From Aurantiochytrium sp. KH105 (lineage: Eukaryota; Sar; Bigyra; Thraustochytrida; Thraustochytriidae), in contig BGKB01000134.1 of assembly GCA_003116975.1 (NCBI GenBank), positions 124,001 to 188,000 of the forward strand: 64,000 nt of DNA, in the 5' to 3' direction. This document shows positions 1 through 10,200 of this stretch, piece by piece. The first letter of the stretch is position 1. Every line of letters starts with the position of its first letter. A program made the position numbers and the translations under genes. The notes beneath the pieces were generated by a model. That model did no database searches. It was not told the DNA's origin and worked only from the letters and a program-made list of their open reading frames with translations.

Positions 1-519
1 CTGCTGCGCTGCTGCGTGCTCTGCTGCGCTGCCCGCGGCGCGCGACAGGGGTGGTCCCGATGGTGGCCCGGTCGTACTCGCGGCGGCGCGGTGTGCCCTG
101 AATCACCCTACCTATCCCACCCTTGACAGCTGATTAAGAGGGTGCAGCTGCGCGCGTGAGCGTTCGGCAGCGGTCTGTGCTGCGAAGCAGGGCTGGTGAG
201 ATAAGATGCCAGCTTTGGGACGCTGCAGCTGTGCAGCAGCAGCAGCTGCTGCTGCTGCTGCTGAATTTTTGGGCAAAAGGTGGCGACACGAGCTATGCGA
301 GGAGTTGCGAGCGACTCTCCTCGCATGTTCGTCGTCCTCGTGGCTCTATCAATGAGCAGAGAACAAAACAAAAGCTTGCATGGGGGGTAAGGCAAGGAAT
401 GTCTAAATTCAAGATTTAAAAAGTTTGTGAAAAAGAAGTGGTGATACGTAAGGATACAAGCATGCGCGCCTTTCCAGTGGCGCCATTTTGGGGAAATGGG
501 AGCCCACCACGAAAGAGAA
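1..519. other. Gene-free left edge with CAG/CTG inverted repeat
   Basis: No convincing gene is seen. The first 40 bases are CTGCTGCG-like low complexity. At 233-262 a short run of CAG triplets flips into a run of CTG triplets, a perfect hairpin-former. This stretch lies 3' of the first sulfotransferase-like gene, so part of it is probably that gene's 3' untranslated region. Open frames here have no recognisable domain. Confidence 0.5.
233..262. repeat. (CAG)n/(CTG)n inverted triplet repeat
   Basis: About four CAG units are followed directly by about six CTG units. The two arms are reverse complements with almost no spacer, so the locus can fold into a stem on either strand. Confidence 0.8.
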
Positions 520-1527
520 TTACGCTTCTTGGGAGGATGCCAACTGGGCCAATGGAGAGCGTCGGCTTTGTCTGAACACCGGCAACGTGTACCCCCGTGG
601 AGGTTGTATACCGACAAAATCAAAGACTTGTCGCCACGTCGTTTCTGGCTCGATTCCAAGCGCTTCGTAATCGACACGTAGCAAGCGTTGGGCGATCTCT
701 CTCGTGTCAAATGCGTCCTTAATGAGCTTGAGCGCGAGCGAGTATTCCATCTTTGCAAAAGTTGCGTTGCGACAGTGGATGTCCGCAATAGATCGCATCG
801 ACGCTGCCATGTCTCTTCGGAGCACTATTGCCTTTGCGCGGGGAAACCGGCGCAGCGTCTCGGTCACGTCGATGAAAAAACGCTTTGGAAGGGGGATCTC
901 CCGATTGCACATGTCAACGCTGGGAAGAACTCGAACATTTCCATCGCACAGCCCTCCCCACGGCAGCGACAAGTGTTGAATATTCACATAGCCAAAGCTT
1001 GCCTTGTGCGTCACACAGCCAGGTAGTTCTCCGTTCCAGCTGGACCCTGGATCGATAAGTCTCGAAAGGCTTCTCGCCATGAATCTCGTGCCCGTTGCCT
1101 CCGGGCCAATGACAAATATCGTTTCCACGGGAATGCCATTGCGCTTTGTCTCGCTCGGATACAATTGAAATATAATCGGTAACTCAGCTGTGTCACGAGC
1201 TTCGCGATATCCACGTTTTGACGTCTTTGCACTGCCTCGAAAGTGAGTGAATTCTACTTGTCTCGATTTCGTGGCAGCAACAATGGGCGAGGGGCTTGAT
1301 TTGAGTGCAGGCGCTCCGCTGGCCGTTCGAGGTGTCGCTGTCACGCTCGCTGTCGCTGTCACTGTCGAGCTCGCTGTTTGCGCAGCGCTTGCATCTTCTA
1401 CTGGGGTGATCACGCTCATCGCGGCCAGCGTCACGATACCTAGACCAAGCAGTACGGCCAGTGCAAGCAAGCCCGCGCCCCCTGGTCGCCTCAGCTGCTG
1501 GCGGCGAAAACGTTGCCCATGCGCCAT
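520..1527 (-). CDS. Sulfotransferase-like type II membrane protein (paralog 1)
   Basis: A 335-residue protein, probably Golgi-resident, transferring sulfate from PAPS to a glycan or protein; the substrate cannot be told. Residues 1-18 are basic and 19-41 are a hydrophobic anchor, giving type II topology. A Ser/Thr/Ala-rich stem (about 42-90) follows. The luminal domain has a P-loop-like 5'-phosphosulfate-binding motif GPEATGTR at 141-148 and a candidate 3'-phosphate motif, RRDMAASMRS, at 237-246. The block NIQHLSLPWGG at 182-192 is shared almost exactly with the two neighbouring paralogs, as are paired cysteines. The family assignment rests on these two motifs only; another P-loop transferase family is possible. 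The first Met fits because it leaves a proper cytosolic tail before the anchor. Confidence 0.62.
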   Translation of the reverse strand: MAHGQRFRRQQLRRPGGAGLLALAVLLGLGIVTLAAMSVITPVEDASAAQTASSTVTATASVTATPRTASGAPALKSSPSPIVAATKSRQVEFTHFRGSAKTSKRGYREARDTAELPIIFQLYPSETKRNGIPVETIFVIGPEATGTRFMARSLSRLIDPGSSWNGELPGCVTHKASFGYVNIQHLSLPWGGLCDGNVRVLPSVDMCNREIPLPKRFFIDVTETLRRFPRAKAIVLRRDMAASMRSIADIHCRNATFAKMEYSLALKLIKDAFDTREIAQRLLRVDYEALGIEPETTWRQVFDFVGIQPPRGYTLPVFRQSRRSPLAQLASSQEA

Positions 1528-1743
1528 CTTCGATCAAGACGTCCCCTCGCTCGGCCTCTCGCAGCGCGTCAAGTCAGACCACGCCACGTTGCGCCGCGCC
1601 GCGCGGTCCGACGCACGACGCACGACGTACGGCGCGACACGGATGGAGCTCGCACTAGGCTTTCTCGCGTGGCCGTTGCTATTGCTGTGGTCCGAGTCAC
1701 TGTGCCAGTGGTGGTTGTTGTTGTTGTTGTGTTGTTGATCAAA

Positions 1744-3042
1744 TCACTGTTGTTGGTCTTGGTCCACTCCGACGGCTGCCTCGCTTGCTGCCTTCCTTGC
1801 CTCGCGCAGCAGGCGCCGACGATGGTTACCGGAGCGAAAGGCAGGCGGCGAAAAGTTGGCGGGGCGCTGGATGTCTGCAAACTGCATGATCTGCGACCAG
1901 GTCAGCTCGGGCAAGAGCCCCAGAGACTCGTACTCGACGCGCAAGACGCGATTGCCGACCTCTGGGGACTCTACCGCCTTGGAGATGAGGTCGAGCGCGG
2001 TCTGGTGCTCCTTTGCAGCCATGACTCTATTGCTGCAATGATGCTTGAGCACCGAACGCATCGTGTACTTTGCGTCGCGTGAAAGGACAATTGCACGCGC
2101 GTGGGGCATTCGCTTCAACACTGTCTCAATATCGACAAAAAAGCGAGCGTACTTGGGCTTCTGCAGCACGTTACACATGTCGATCTCGGGCACAATGTTG
2201 ATTGCATCCTTGCAAAATCCGCCCCAGGGCAGCGAAAGATGTTGGATATTTACGTAGCCTCCTCCTTCCGGGTCAATGTGCGTTTTGCATGCAGGATACT
2301 CGCCATCCCACCTCGAAGTCGGCTCGAGAAGCTTCGAAAGGCTGCGGGTCATGAATCTCGTCCCAGACGACTCGGGTCCAAAAACATAGATTGTTTTCAT
2401 GGGCACACCGTTGCGCGCGGTGCCGCCTTTTACTCGAAGCTGATTCGTCGAAGTCCGTTGAGCATTTCGCAAAGTAGAACTTGTGGTCTTACCTCGCAAG
2501 GTTGACGCGGTTGTCTTTCCTCGCAAAGTACTTGTAGTTCTCATCACTTTCGATGCTTGCGCGCGAAGCGCACTTGTTGTTCTTTGACTAGAAACTGATC
2601 GAGATGCGGTTTGCGGTACAGCCAAGGGTTTCGAAGTTGTTCGGACAGTAGGCGGAGCAGTCCGAACAATCGTGAGCGGGGCTGTACGGATCGTTGGCGA
2701 CGCTGCTGGAATACTTGGCGGCTTTGTCGAGGTCAATGGGTTGGCCAATGCGGTGCGAAGCGCGGCAGCTGTTTTAGAGGATCTATGCGTATCTGCTCGT
2801 GCAGCATAATTGTCGTTTGTCGAGCCCACGCCTGCCGATGGAGGCGGGGTCTGGACTTCGTTCGACCCATCCGTCGTCGCTCGCGTTGCACGCAGAAACC
2901 CTGCACTCGAAGTCGACTGTGACAGCTCCTTTCGGAGTCCCGCTGCGCCGGCTTGGTCCACAATTGTGTCCGCGCCGCACGCTCTTGCGCACAGCGTCAA
3001 TGCAACAATCGCTACAAGCAGCGCCCGCACGCGCAGCCCCAT
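1744..3042 (-). CDS. Sulfotransferase-like secreted/luminal protein (paralog 2)
   Basis: A 432-residue paralog of the gene just downstream. It begins with a hydrophobic N-terminus (about residues 5-20) ending near ACGA, which looks like a cleavable signal peptide or short anchor. A long Ser/Thr/Arg-rich stem (about 30-210) contains tandem TLRGKTT-type repeats. The catalytic domain begins near 215, with GPESSGTRF at 222-230. It retains NIQHLSLPWGG, the IVLSRDAKYTMRS region and VLRVEYESLG. The C-terminus is basic and then Gln-rich. The stem is much longer than in the other two paralogs, suggesting expansion by local repeat duplication. Substrate unknown. Confidence 0.62.
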   Translation of the reverse strand: MGLRVRALLVAIVALTLCARACGADTIVDQAGAAGLRKELSQSTSSAGFLRATRATTDGSNEVQTPPPSAGVGSTNDNYAARADTHRSSKTAAALRTALANPLTSTKPPSIPAASPTIRTAPLTIVRTAPPTVRTTSKPLAVPQTASRSVSSQRTTSALRAQASKVMRTTSTLRGKTTASTLRGKTTSSTLRNAQRTSTNQLRVKGGTARNGVPMKTIYVFGPESSGTRFMTRSLSKLLEPTSRWDGEYPACKTHIDPEGGGYVNIQHLSLPWGGFCKDAINIVPEIDMCNVLQKPKYARFFVDIETVLKRMPHARAIVLSRDAKYTMRSVLKHHCSNRVMAAKEHQTALDLISKAVESPEVGNRVLRVEYESLGLLPELTWSQIMQFADIQRPANFSPPAFRSGNHRRRLLREARKAASEAAVGVDQDQQQ

Positions 3043-3747
3043 CTCCTCGCTTGCTTGTCAGAATCAATCAAATCAACCGCCCACCCGATCGCTCTCCCGG
3101 GGCGCCAGGTGATGGGATTCTGCTCACACGTCGCTCGAAAGCTTGTGCATAGGTGATAGAAGTAAGAGTATACCTCACAGCCTCATTACCACCAAGCCTT
3201 TATCCACCTATCATTCCTCATTTTCCTAATCCCCGCTCGTACCCGAAAAAACGTTCAGCCAGCCAGCCAGCCATCTCCCGCCCCGCAGCCTCTCATTGAC
3301 GGCGCGAGACCAGCGTGACCGTTGCTCCGACCCCCTCTCCATCTCGTGACACCGAGCACGCCGCCTGCACCAGCACTGCAGCTGTTGCTGCCTCTGCCGG
3401 ACGCTGCCGGGCGCGTGCGCCATTCCCGTGCCGCAGCCACTGCCCCTCCCTCTCCCGGTGGCGACAACTTTGCGTCCAGGTCGGCCTTCTCCTTCGTCCG
3501 CGTCTGTCCGGGCAAGCCAGGCGAAGTAGGCGAGGCGAGGCTAGGTCCGCCTGCGCATGCTGCCTCGCCACCGTTCGTGCACCAGGCACAGCACAGACGC
3601 ACGCGTGCACTTGCGCTGGCGGCGCGGTCTTGAAAAGCTAGCGGCAGCGGCACGGCACATGCGGCGCGGTGGGTCGACCCAACGGATAGCAGAGGCATGG
3701 CAGCGGCTGCGGCCACGTGGTTCAACCCATGCCGCTGCGGCGCGGGT

Positions 3748-3927
3748 CTATGCCGCCGCCGCGTAGCAGAGCTTGAGGCTGCGCAGGAGACCCGACGCGG
3801 TGTGATGCGATTCCTCTGGCTGCTGCTGACATGCCAGCATGAGCGCGGTGTTTCCATTGTTGGCCTGCAGGTCAAGCTTTGCGCCGCGCTGGATGAGCAA
3901 CTGGGCCGTGTCGGGCTGGTCGTAGCG
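3748..3927 (-). pseudogene. Ankyrin-repeat gene remnant
   Basis: Minus-strand translation of 3811-3927 gives one good ankyrin repeat: DTAQLLIQRGAKLDLQ followed by NNGNTALMLACQQ. The frame continues to a stop at 3748 without further ankyrin sequence. Upstream (higher coordinates) is a pyrimidine-rich stretch and then low complexity. It is either a relic of an ankyrin gene, or one exon of a gene whose other exons I cannot recognise; the pyrimidine tract just upstream would suit a 3' splice site. A relic is more likely because neighbouring genes appear intronless. Confidence 0.5.
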
Positions 3928-4020
3928 GCACGCAAGCGGGAGGGGGAGGGAGAGAGAAAGGTGAAACAGAACGCTGCGGCTGCACACACACTGCAGGCTG
4001 GCACGCGACAGCGGCAGCGA

Positions 4021-4275
4021 GTCTGCGACAGTTGCAACGATACGACGCAAGGTTCGTGACGCATGTCCCTCCGGGACGTCCTTCGGAGTTGAGGGGTTTT
4101 GACGAGGGCTTGCGGGCCCGAGTGAGGTAAGCTCGACAGGTGCAGCTCATACACTGCCGCGCGGCAGCGGTGGCGGGTGTGCGGCAGCGGTGGTGGGTGT
4201 GCGGCAGCTGCGATGAAGCAAGGCTCGCGGCGCACACCCCTCTGGGACGTCCTTCCTGAGGCGAGGGATGGGTTA
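4021..4275. repeat. Degenerate duplicated block
   Basis: Two copies of a ~75-bp sequence, starting near 4021 and 4200, share the core GGGACGTCCTTC and flanking GCAAGG, and both end GGGTT/GGGGTT. Between them sits a 19-bp tandem pair of type GGCAGCGGTGGTGGGTGTGC (4161-4199). They appear to be an old local duplication near the ankyrin remnant. Confidence 0.55.
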
Positions 4276-4686
4276 GGCCGGGTTCTGCTGCGTGCCTACG
4301 TGCCCGCGGGCCTGTGGCCGGGAGGGAGGGCTCGACCACCGCCAAACCGCCGCTCTTCGGCGAGCCGCGCGACACGACGCGCCGCAGAGGTCGTGGCAGT
4401 GGACTGCAAGTGAGAGAGGCCAGCTACGAACAACAGCAGCTGCAGGCGGCAACAAGCCCCTGCCACAGCCAGGTGCAATACTTCCGGTTCCCACGACCAC
4501 TGGCATGACGCTGCCGCAATTAGCACAAAACTTTGAGGAAACTGACTTATGACAATGATTAAAAGTTGAAGGGTACGCAGAAGAGGCGGCGACAGCGACG
4601 GCGCGACCGGCCAGTGGCCCATGGTGGACTAAACGCGTATCGCTCGTGGACGTCCGAGTCAAAAGGCTGGTTGCTTCGTCTGCAAG

Positions 4687-5598
4687 ATGAGGTGCCGCGG
4701 GTCTGGCCTGATTGTCATTCTCCTCCCTCTGCTCATCATCTCATCATTATCGCTTGTCTTCAGAATTGGCGCAGCGCAGAGAGGCAACGACAATATGGCA
4801 GAGGCCGTCCAGCTTGCTGTCGTTGTCCCGCCAAGGCTCAGGAGAAGCACAGAGCCGGATATGGTCTCTCAGGCAGCGCAGACACCTCCGTCGTCCATCA
4901 ACGAGACCAAGCAGAAGGAACACGCAAGACGGGAGCCTTGTTACGCGCCCATGGAAGCGCCTCAGCGTCCTGTCGTACCCCTACAAACGTCTCAGCGTCC
5001 AGCCGTACCCCTGGAGACCATCTTTGTCTTTGGACCCGAGTCCACAGGAACAAGGTACATGTCGCGAAGTCTGTCCAAAATTCTAGAACCAACGAGCAAG
5101 TGGGATGGCGAAGCACCAGCGTGCAAAGTTCACGAGGATCCCTTCCATAGGAGTCACGTTAAGATTCAGCACATCTCGCTCCCTTGGGGTGGTTACTGTG
5201 ATGGAGCGATTCATATTGTGTCGGACCTTGACCTGTGCAACAAGCGCCAAAGATTGCCATTCTCGCATTTCTTCGTGGACATCGAAGAGGTGCTTCGACG
5301 CACGCCACATTCAAAAGCTATTGTGCTCACACGTGATCCACTCTTTGCGATGAGATCAGTTCTCAAGCACCATTGTCACGAACCAGAAGTTGCCGCAAAG
5401 GAGCGCGACGCTGCTCTCGAGCTCATAGAAAAGGCCATCTCATCTCCGGATGTTGGCGACCGCGTGTTACATATTCAGTACGAGTCGCTCGGAATTATTA
5501 GCAGGTTTTTATGGTCACAGATCACGCAATTTCTTGAACTTCCTCACTTAGAAGCGGATGCTGTGCCAAAGTTCACGTCAGGAAATCAGCTTGCGTGA
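4687..5598 (+). CDS. Sulfotransferase-like type II membrane protein (paralog 3)
   Basis: A 303-residue paralog on the opposite strand from the first two. Residues 7-27 form a hydrophobic anchor after a short basic head (MRCRGSG). The stem is short (about 30-108) and includes a duplicated QRPVVPL/QRPAVPL. The catalytic motif is GPESTGTRYMSRS from residue 116, followed by KIQHISLPWGGYCDG, the IVLTRDPLFAMRS 3'-phosphate-binding-like motif and VLHIQYESLG. The RDP form is the most canonical of the three. It ends soon after the conserved domain with no basic tail. Likely function as for the paralogs: Golgi PAPS-dependent sulfate transfer, inferred from motifs. Confidence 0.62.
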   Translation: MRCRGSGLIVILLPLLIISSLSLVFRIGAAQRGNDNMAEAVQLAVVVPPRLRRSTEPDMVSQAAQTPPSSINETKQKEHARREPCYAPMEAPQRPVVPLQTSQRPAVPLETIFVFGPESTGTRYMSRSLSKILEPTSKWDGEAPACKVHEDPFHRSHVKIQHISLPWGGYCDGAIHIVSDLDLCNKRQRLPFSHFFVDIEEVLRRTPHSKAIVLTRDPLFAMRSVLKHHCHEPEVAAKERDAALELIEKAISSPDVGDRVLHIQYESLGIISRFLWSQITQFLELPHLEADAVPKFTSGNQLA

Positions 5599-5782
5599 CC
5601 CAGTATACGTTTTTTTTTCTTTAAAGCAAACGACAAGGGAGCGAGAATGGCACAACTTATTTCAAGATAGGAGAGTGTACCATTGAAGTGGATGATGCCT
5701 GCCAGGATTTTTGCGCCGCCTCTTCCGTCCCAGTTTTTTATAACTCAAGATAAAATAGGAAAATAGAATTGCTCGTGCTCGT

Positions 5783-6400
5783 CTATGATGACTTCTCCCG
5801 GACAGCCTCTGCCAAGGGCGGAGCGAGGATGTCGCGAAGGCGCATGAGGTTCGCGCAAGCACGAAAAAGAAACCCAGGGAGAAAAAATGCAGCCCAGAGC
5901 GGCTCTCCCATGACCAGCGCCATGGCAGTCGCCTCAAAGCTCACGCATGACCAAAAGAGCACCTTCTTGTTGCCCAGATAGAGACGCACAATGGCCCCGC
6001 CGGGCATCTCCTTTTGATGAAAGTTGCCCGTCTCTGCCTTGTACATGACCACACCGTGAGCCACGACTTCGACCATGATGAGCGCCGCGTACAAGCCAGC
6101 TGCGAGAAAAGTGCTCAACGGAGGGTCGTAGTCGTCAAGCATTCTTGTGGCCGCAAGATGAAGACACAGGCAAGAGCTGACCCTGTCAATCACCATATCC
6201 AGGTAGTATCCAAGCTTGGAGGTCTGGTTGAGCGCGCGTGCGGCGATGCCATCGAAGGCATCGAGAAAGTAGCTCAGCGCGTAGAACCCAGCAAAGCCCC
6301 AGCTATTGCCCTTGGAAAACTCCGCGTAGGCAAAGTACAAAAAGACGACTCGAAAGTAGTCGATAATATTCGCCACATAGAGGACCACCGGGACCTGCAT
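5783..6400 (-). CDS. PIS1: Phosphatidylinositol synthase (CDP-DAG:inositol transferase)
   Basis: A 205-residue membrane enzyme joining CDP-diacylglycerol and myo-inositol to make phosphatidylinositol, normally in the ER. The CDP-alcohol phosphotransferase signature DG-x2-AR-x8-G-x3-D-x3-D is intact: D50 G51, A54 R55, G64, D68, D72. Hydrophobic segments flank it at both ends. Length matches yeast and animal PIS (about 210-220 residues), and the start NIIDYFRVVF region resembles the NLIGYARI region of animal enzymes, favouring PI synthase over PG/PS synthases. The ATG at 6398-6400 begins the conserved region; the frame stays open far upstream, but that part is antisense to the next gene and has no family similarity. 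Confidence 0.88.
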   Translation of the reverse strand: MQVPVVLYVANIIDYFRVVFLYFAYAEFSKGNSWGFAGFYALSYFLDAFDGIAARALNQTSKLGYYLDMVIDRVSSCLCLHLAATRMLDDYDPPLSTFLAAGLYAALIMVEVVAHGVVMYKAETGNFHQKEMPGGAIVRLYLGNKKVLFWSCVSFEATAMALVMGEPLWAAFFLPGFLFRACANLMRLRDILAPPLAEAVREKSS

Positions 6401-7247
6401 CCTGCTTGCTTCGCCTCGCTTCGCTCCGCCTTGCCTGCCCCTGCCCCGCTGCCGCCCGTCCGTCCACCTGGGTGTGCCGTTCGCGCTTTCCCGAGCCCCT
6501 CGCGGTGCTTTGTCGCGCTTCTTCTCCCCAAAAAATCCTCGGCGAAGCCCACGCGATCGGATCGCCTCGCCTCGCCCTGAGCCACGTGCGAGGCTCCGTC
6601 GGCGACGCGGCCTCTCCGCGAGCTCCGCGAGCTCCGCGAGCTGCGCGCGGCCGCTCTGCTGCGAGGGCTCTCCGCCGGACGCTGGCGGCGCGCGGCGAGT
6701 TCGGGGTCTCGTGCGCGCGGACTCGACGCGGCGAGGCGAGGCGAGGCGAGCAGGCCGCGCCGAACCGGCCCAAGCGCGCCGCTGCGCGTGGCGGCGCGTC
6801 CGCAGACGAGGGAGGGCCGTTGGGCCTCTTTCCCTTCTCCGGGCCCGCGAGCAAGCACGTGCGCGGCCTTGCTGAAGCGGCTTGCGCCCGGTTTGGGCTT
6901 TGGGCTCGCCCTCCTTCGGGCTGAGAAGCGAGCGAAAGGCGAGGAGCGAGCGAGAGGCGAGGAGCTCGCCCGCCCAGACCGCTCTGCAGGCCGCGCAGGA
7001 CCCAGCTACTTTGACTTTATCGGTTAATTCGGCGTGCGCAATTTCCACGTGTGGAACATCAAGCGAGGCGAATGCTCGTATTTGCTCACGGAACGGTGCA
7101 CCTTTTGGTGTAACGTAATAATGGCGAGACGATGAATTCGGGAGCACACGAAGTAGCATGAGCAGCAATTTGTGCAGCAGCAGCAGTGGCCGATGCCTGA
7201 AGCGCGGTTGCAAGGATAGCTGACAGACATTACGAGCACGCGGCGCG
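6401..7247. other. Divergent promoter region, PI synthase / tyrosinase fusion
   Basis: About 850 bp between two divergent starts. It is very GC-rich near PI synthase, with GAGGC runs near 6733-6752 and GCTCCGCGA repeats near 6620-6645, and less GC-rich over the last 240 bp before the tyrosinase gene. No gene or RNA gene is recognised. Confidence 0.5.
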
Positions 7248-10200
7248 ATGGGCGCCTTGGCATCGCTTCCCGCCGAAGACCTGGGCGGGATCAATCTCAA
7301 AGGAACCGTGGAAGAGGTCGGCGACGTGGATGATGCCCAGCTCCTGCACACTGCGGAAAGCTTCCTCCTCGACATCCTCGAAGCGCGAGCTCCTCTAAGG
7401 AGCCCTTGGACCGCGGCGCTGCACGGCGCACTTGGATTTGAGCACGAATCAAAGACCATTGACAATCTGTACATACGTCTGGCCAAGACGCAAGAGTCAG
7501 AAGGCGCTTCCAATGAACTTGAAACTTTGAATACTTCAGCCGTAGTGCAGCATGGTGATAGCTCTTCTTGGCAGAATGCACGACTTTCGGCCGACGAGCT
7601 CCGACTCGTAGACTCTCTCTGTATACAAGCCCTGCACGCCCATGAAGCGAGCGCGCCTGACCTCATGACAGACACCGTGCTTGGCCAGGTCTTTATCGGC
7701 GCGCATGAGTATTGGGGGCAAACAGTCGTGCTCGAGATGGAGCACCCTGAGAATGCCGAGACCACGACAGGCCGACTGCTTCTTTCGATTGAAGCTGGCT
7801 TGCCGTGGAGTGAGGCGGATGAGCCGTCTGCAGAGGCTTCTGTGATCCAGCTTTTGGCGGACCTACCCACGCAGTATCTTCGTGAAAATTGCGTTCGAGT
7901 CTTGCAGGGCGCCCTGCAGCTTGTGCTGGAGTTCCGACGAGCCGGCGTCACGAACCCAGTTGGTTTTGCTCTCAAAGAAAAGGCTACATTCTCGAGCTTA
8001 TTGCATCGACTTTTCGCTGCGGCGGAAGAAGATCGTTTCGATGAGCTCATGCACGAGATATGCCAGACAGCCACTCCGCATGCTCTCGAAGAGGTCGAAG
8101 CACAGCGATTGGCGCGTTTGCCATCCCTCCAGCGTCTTTCAAAATCGTTGCAGGATGAGCAACATCAACAACAGCTCATTCAGCAAGAAGAGCCAATGAT
8201 GATGCAACAACAGCAACAGTTCATTAAGCAAGAAGGACCACTGATGATGCAACAACAACAACGACAACAACAACAACAGCAAGAGCAGCTCATCCAGCAA
8301 GAGGAACCGATGATGATGCAGCAGCAGCAACAACAGCAAATCCAACAACAAGGAATCATGCAAAGCATGCAAGAAACACTGTCACAGTTCCCAACAGCTG
8401 ACCGTAAAATCGTCGTCAGACGTGAAATCCGCCTCATGCCGCGAGAAGACCAGGAACGCTTTGTGTCCGCCGTCAAGAAACTGATGGAAAGCGAAGATCA
8501 GGGTGGATCCGAATGGCTTCGGCTCGCGGGTTACCACGGGTGGCCGAGCAATGATGGCAAGGGGTTCTGCGTGCATCGCGCTGAAGCCTTTCCAGGATGG
8601 CATCGCGCGTACTTGCTCGCTCTCGAGGAAGCCCTCCAAGAAGCTGACCGAGCACTAGGCCGCGACGGGATGATTGCGCTCCCGTACTGGGACTTTTCGC
8701 AATATGAGGTAAATGGAGAGATTGTTCCGCGAATCGTGCGCGACGCCTTTGGCGAAAGTTTTGCCTTTCCTGTCAACTTTTTTCCGACAGACGCAATGCA
8801 AAACGCTTCGCGTGGCGTCCAGCGGTTCGTTGAGACGCAATTCAAGAGGCTTAACAACGACGATCGCGTCTTGCGTAAACTGCAAAAGGCAGCGGTGCGC
8901 GAAAAGTCAAACGAGTGTCTGGACACGTTTACGAATCTTGAACACTGGCAGCACGCTTCGACGGAGAACAAGCGCAGTGAATCTGTGGAGTCGCCGCACA
9001 ATGCCACGCACAACGCACTTGGGTATCCTCTGACCTCTCTCAAATTTGCTGCCTTTCATCCAATGTTCTGGCTGCTTCACTGCAATGCAGACCGGCAGTA
9101 CGAGAAATACATACAAATCGAGACGCGTGAAGAGTGTTTGGCAGAGCTCCGCAACCACCAAGCAATGATTGCGGCTTCGGGCGGGAAGAATCTCTTCCTT
9201 GACGAGCTTCAACCGTTTCAGCGGCCTGCAGCCCTCGGCAAAGGAGGTTTCACCCTGGAGGACACGCTGCTGCCACTTGCAGAACTCGGATATGCCTATG
9301 ATAACCTGCCCCCGCGACCCAAGCAGATGATGCGCGAGCTGCCGGCGTTTGCTTTACTTCGGAATGTGGACGTTGCCACGAAGCTGCTCGACGCAGATGG
9401 AGAAATGAAGAGCTTTGATGTACACATTTTTGTGTGCCGCAAGGATGCGACGGACCGCGCCGAGCAGCGAGCAGCGTTGGAGAATGCTATTGCCGCCAAA
9501 GAGTCAAATCTGGCATTCGATGTCTGGGCAGAGGCCCAAGCGGCGTATGCTGGCGTGTGCACGTTGTTTGGTGGCAAAGGTCCTGCTTGCAAGAATTGTC
9601 GCGAGAACAAAGTGATTCATGCGCGCGTCAATCTGAACGACGCGCTCGCGCGTCTTGACGTGTCGAGTCGGCACGAAATCGAGATTCTTGCCGCTGTCTG
9701 CGAGGACGAAGTGGGCGCGTTTGTTCTTTTGGAGCAAGTGCAAGAGGTCTTCGGGCCTGGCGTCGAAATTCCTGCTCCCGAAATTGTCGGTCCTGCACTT
9801 GAGAAAAGCCATGCACAAGAAGCGTTGAAGTCCGAAGCCGCTGATATTGTGGCGATTCAAGGGGCGCTCGCCCAGCGAGGATTTTACGGTGGCGCGCTTG
9901 ACGGCGACCACGGCCCGCGGACAAATGCGGCCGTAGTGTCGATGCAAGAGTTTGCAGGCGTCGCTCAGGATGGGGTTGTTGGACCCATCACGAAGGCAGC
10001 TTTACGTGTCCCTCGCGTGGATGTGCATCACGACGCGCGAGAGGAGTCAGCATCGACGCTGCGCACGGGCGCCATCTCGTACTTTATCGGTGCGTCACCT
10101 GGATATCTGGAGCGCAACCAAGTCATTGCGGTGATCAAAGAGGCTCTCGACGAATGGGCAAGTGCTGGGACAGTGAGCTTTTCCCAAGCGGACTCTCGCG

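Larger units (their letters stand above)
3043..4686. other. Intergenic region between divergent sulfotransferase-like genes
   Basis: About 1.6 kb that must carry both promoters. It also contains an ankyrin-repeat fragment on the minus strand (3748-3927), a short CCAG run near 3258-3272, and a degenerate duplicated block (about 4021-4100 and 4200-4275). No complete gene is visible; the many open frames are low-complexity GC-rich artefacts. Confidence 0.5.

Noticed and set aside
4273..4662. KFCANCGS zinc-ribbon-like string on the minus strand
   Set aside because: Only one CxxC pair, inside low-complexity sequence, with no second half of a zinc ribbon.
6401..8074. Long minus-strand open frame extending PI synthase upstream to a 763-residue product
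   Set aside because: The extra part is antisense to the tyrosinase fusion and GC-rich promoter sequence, is Ser/Arg-rich, and has no similarity to PI synthases, which are about 210 residues.
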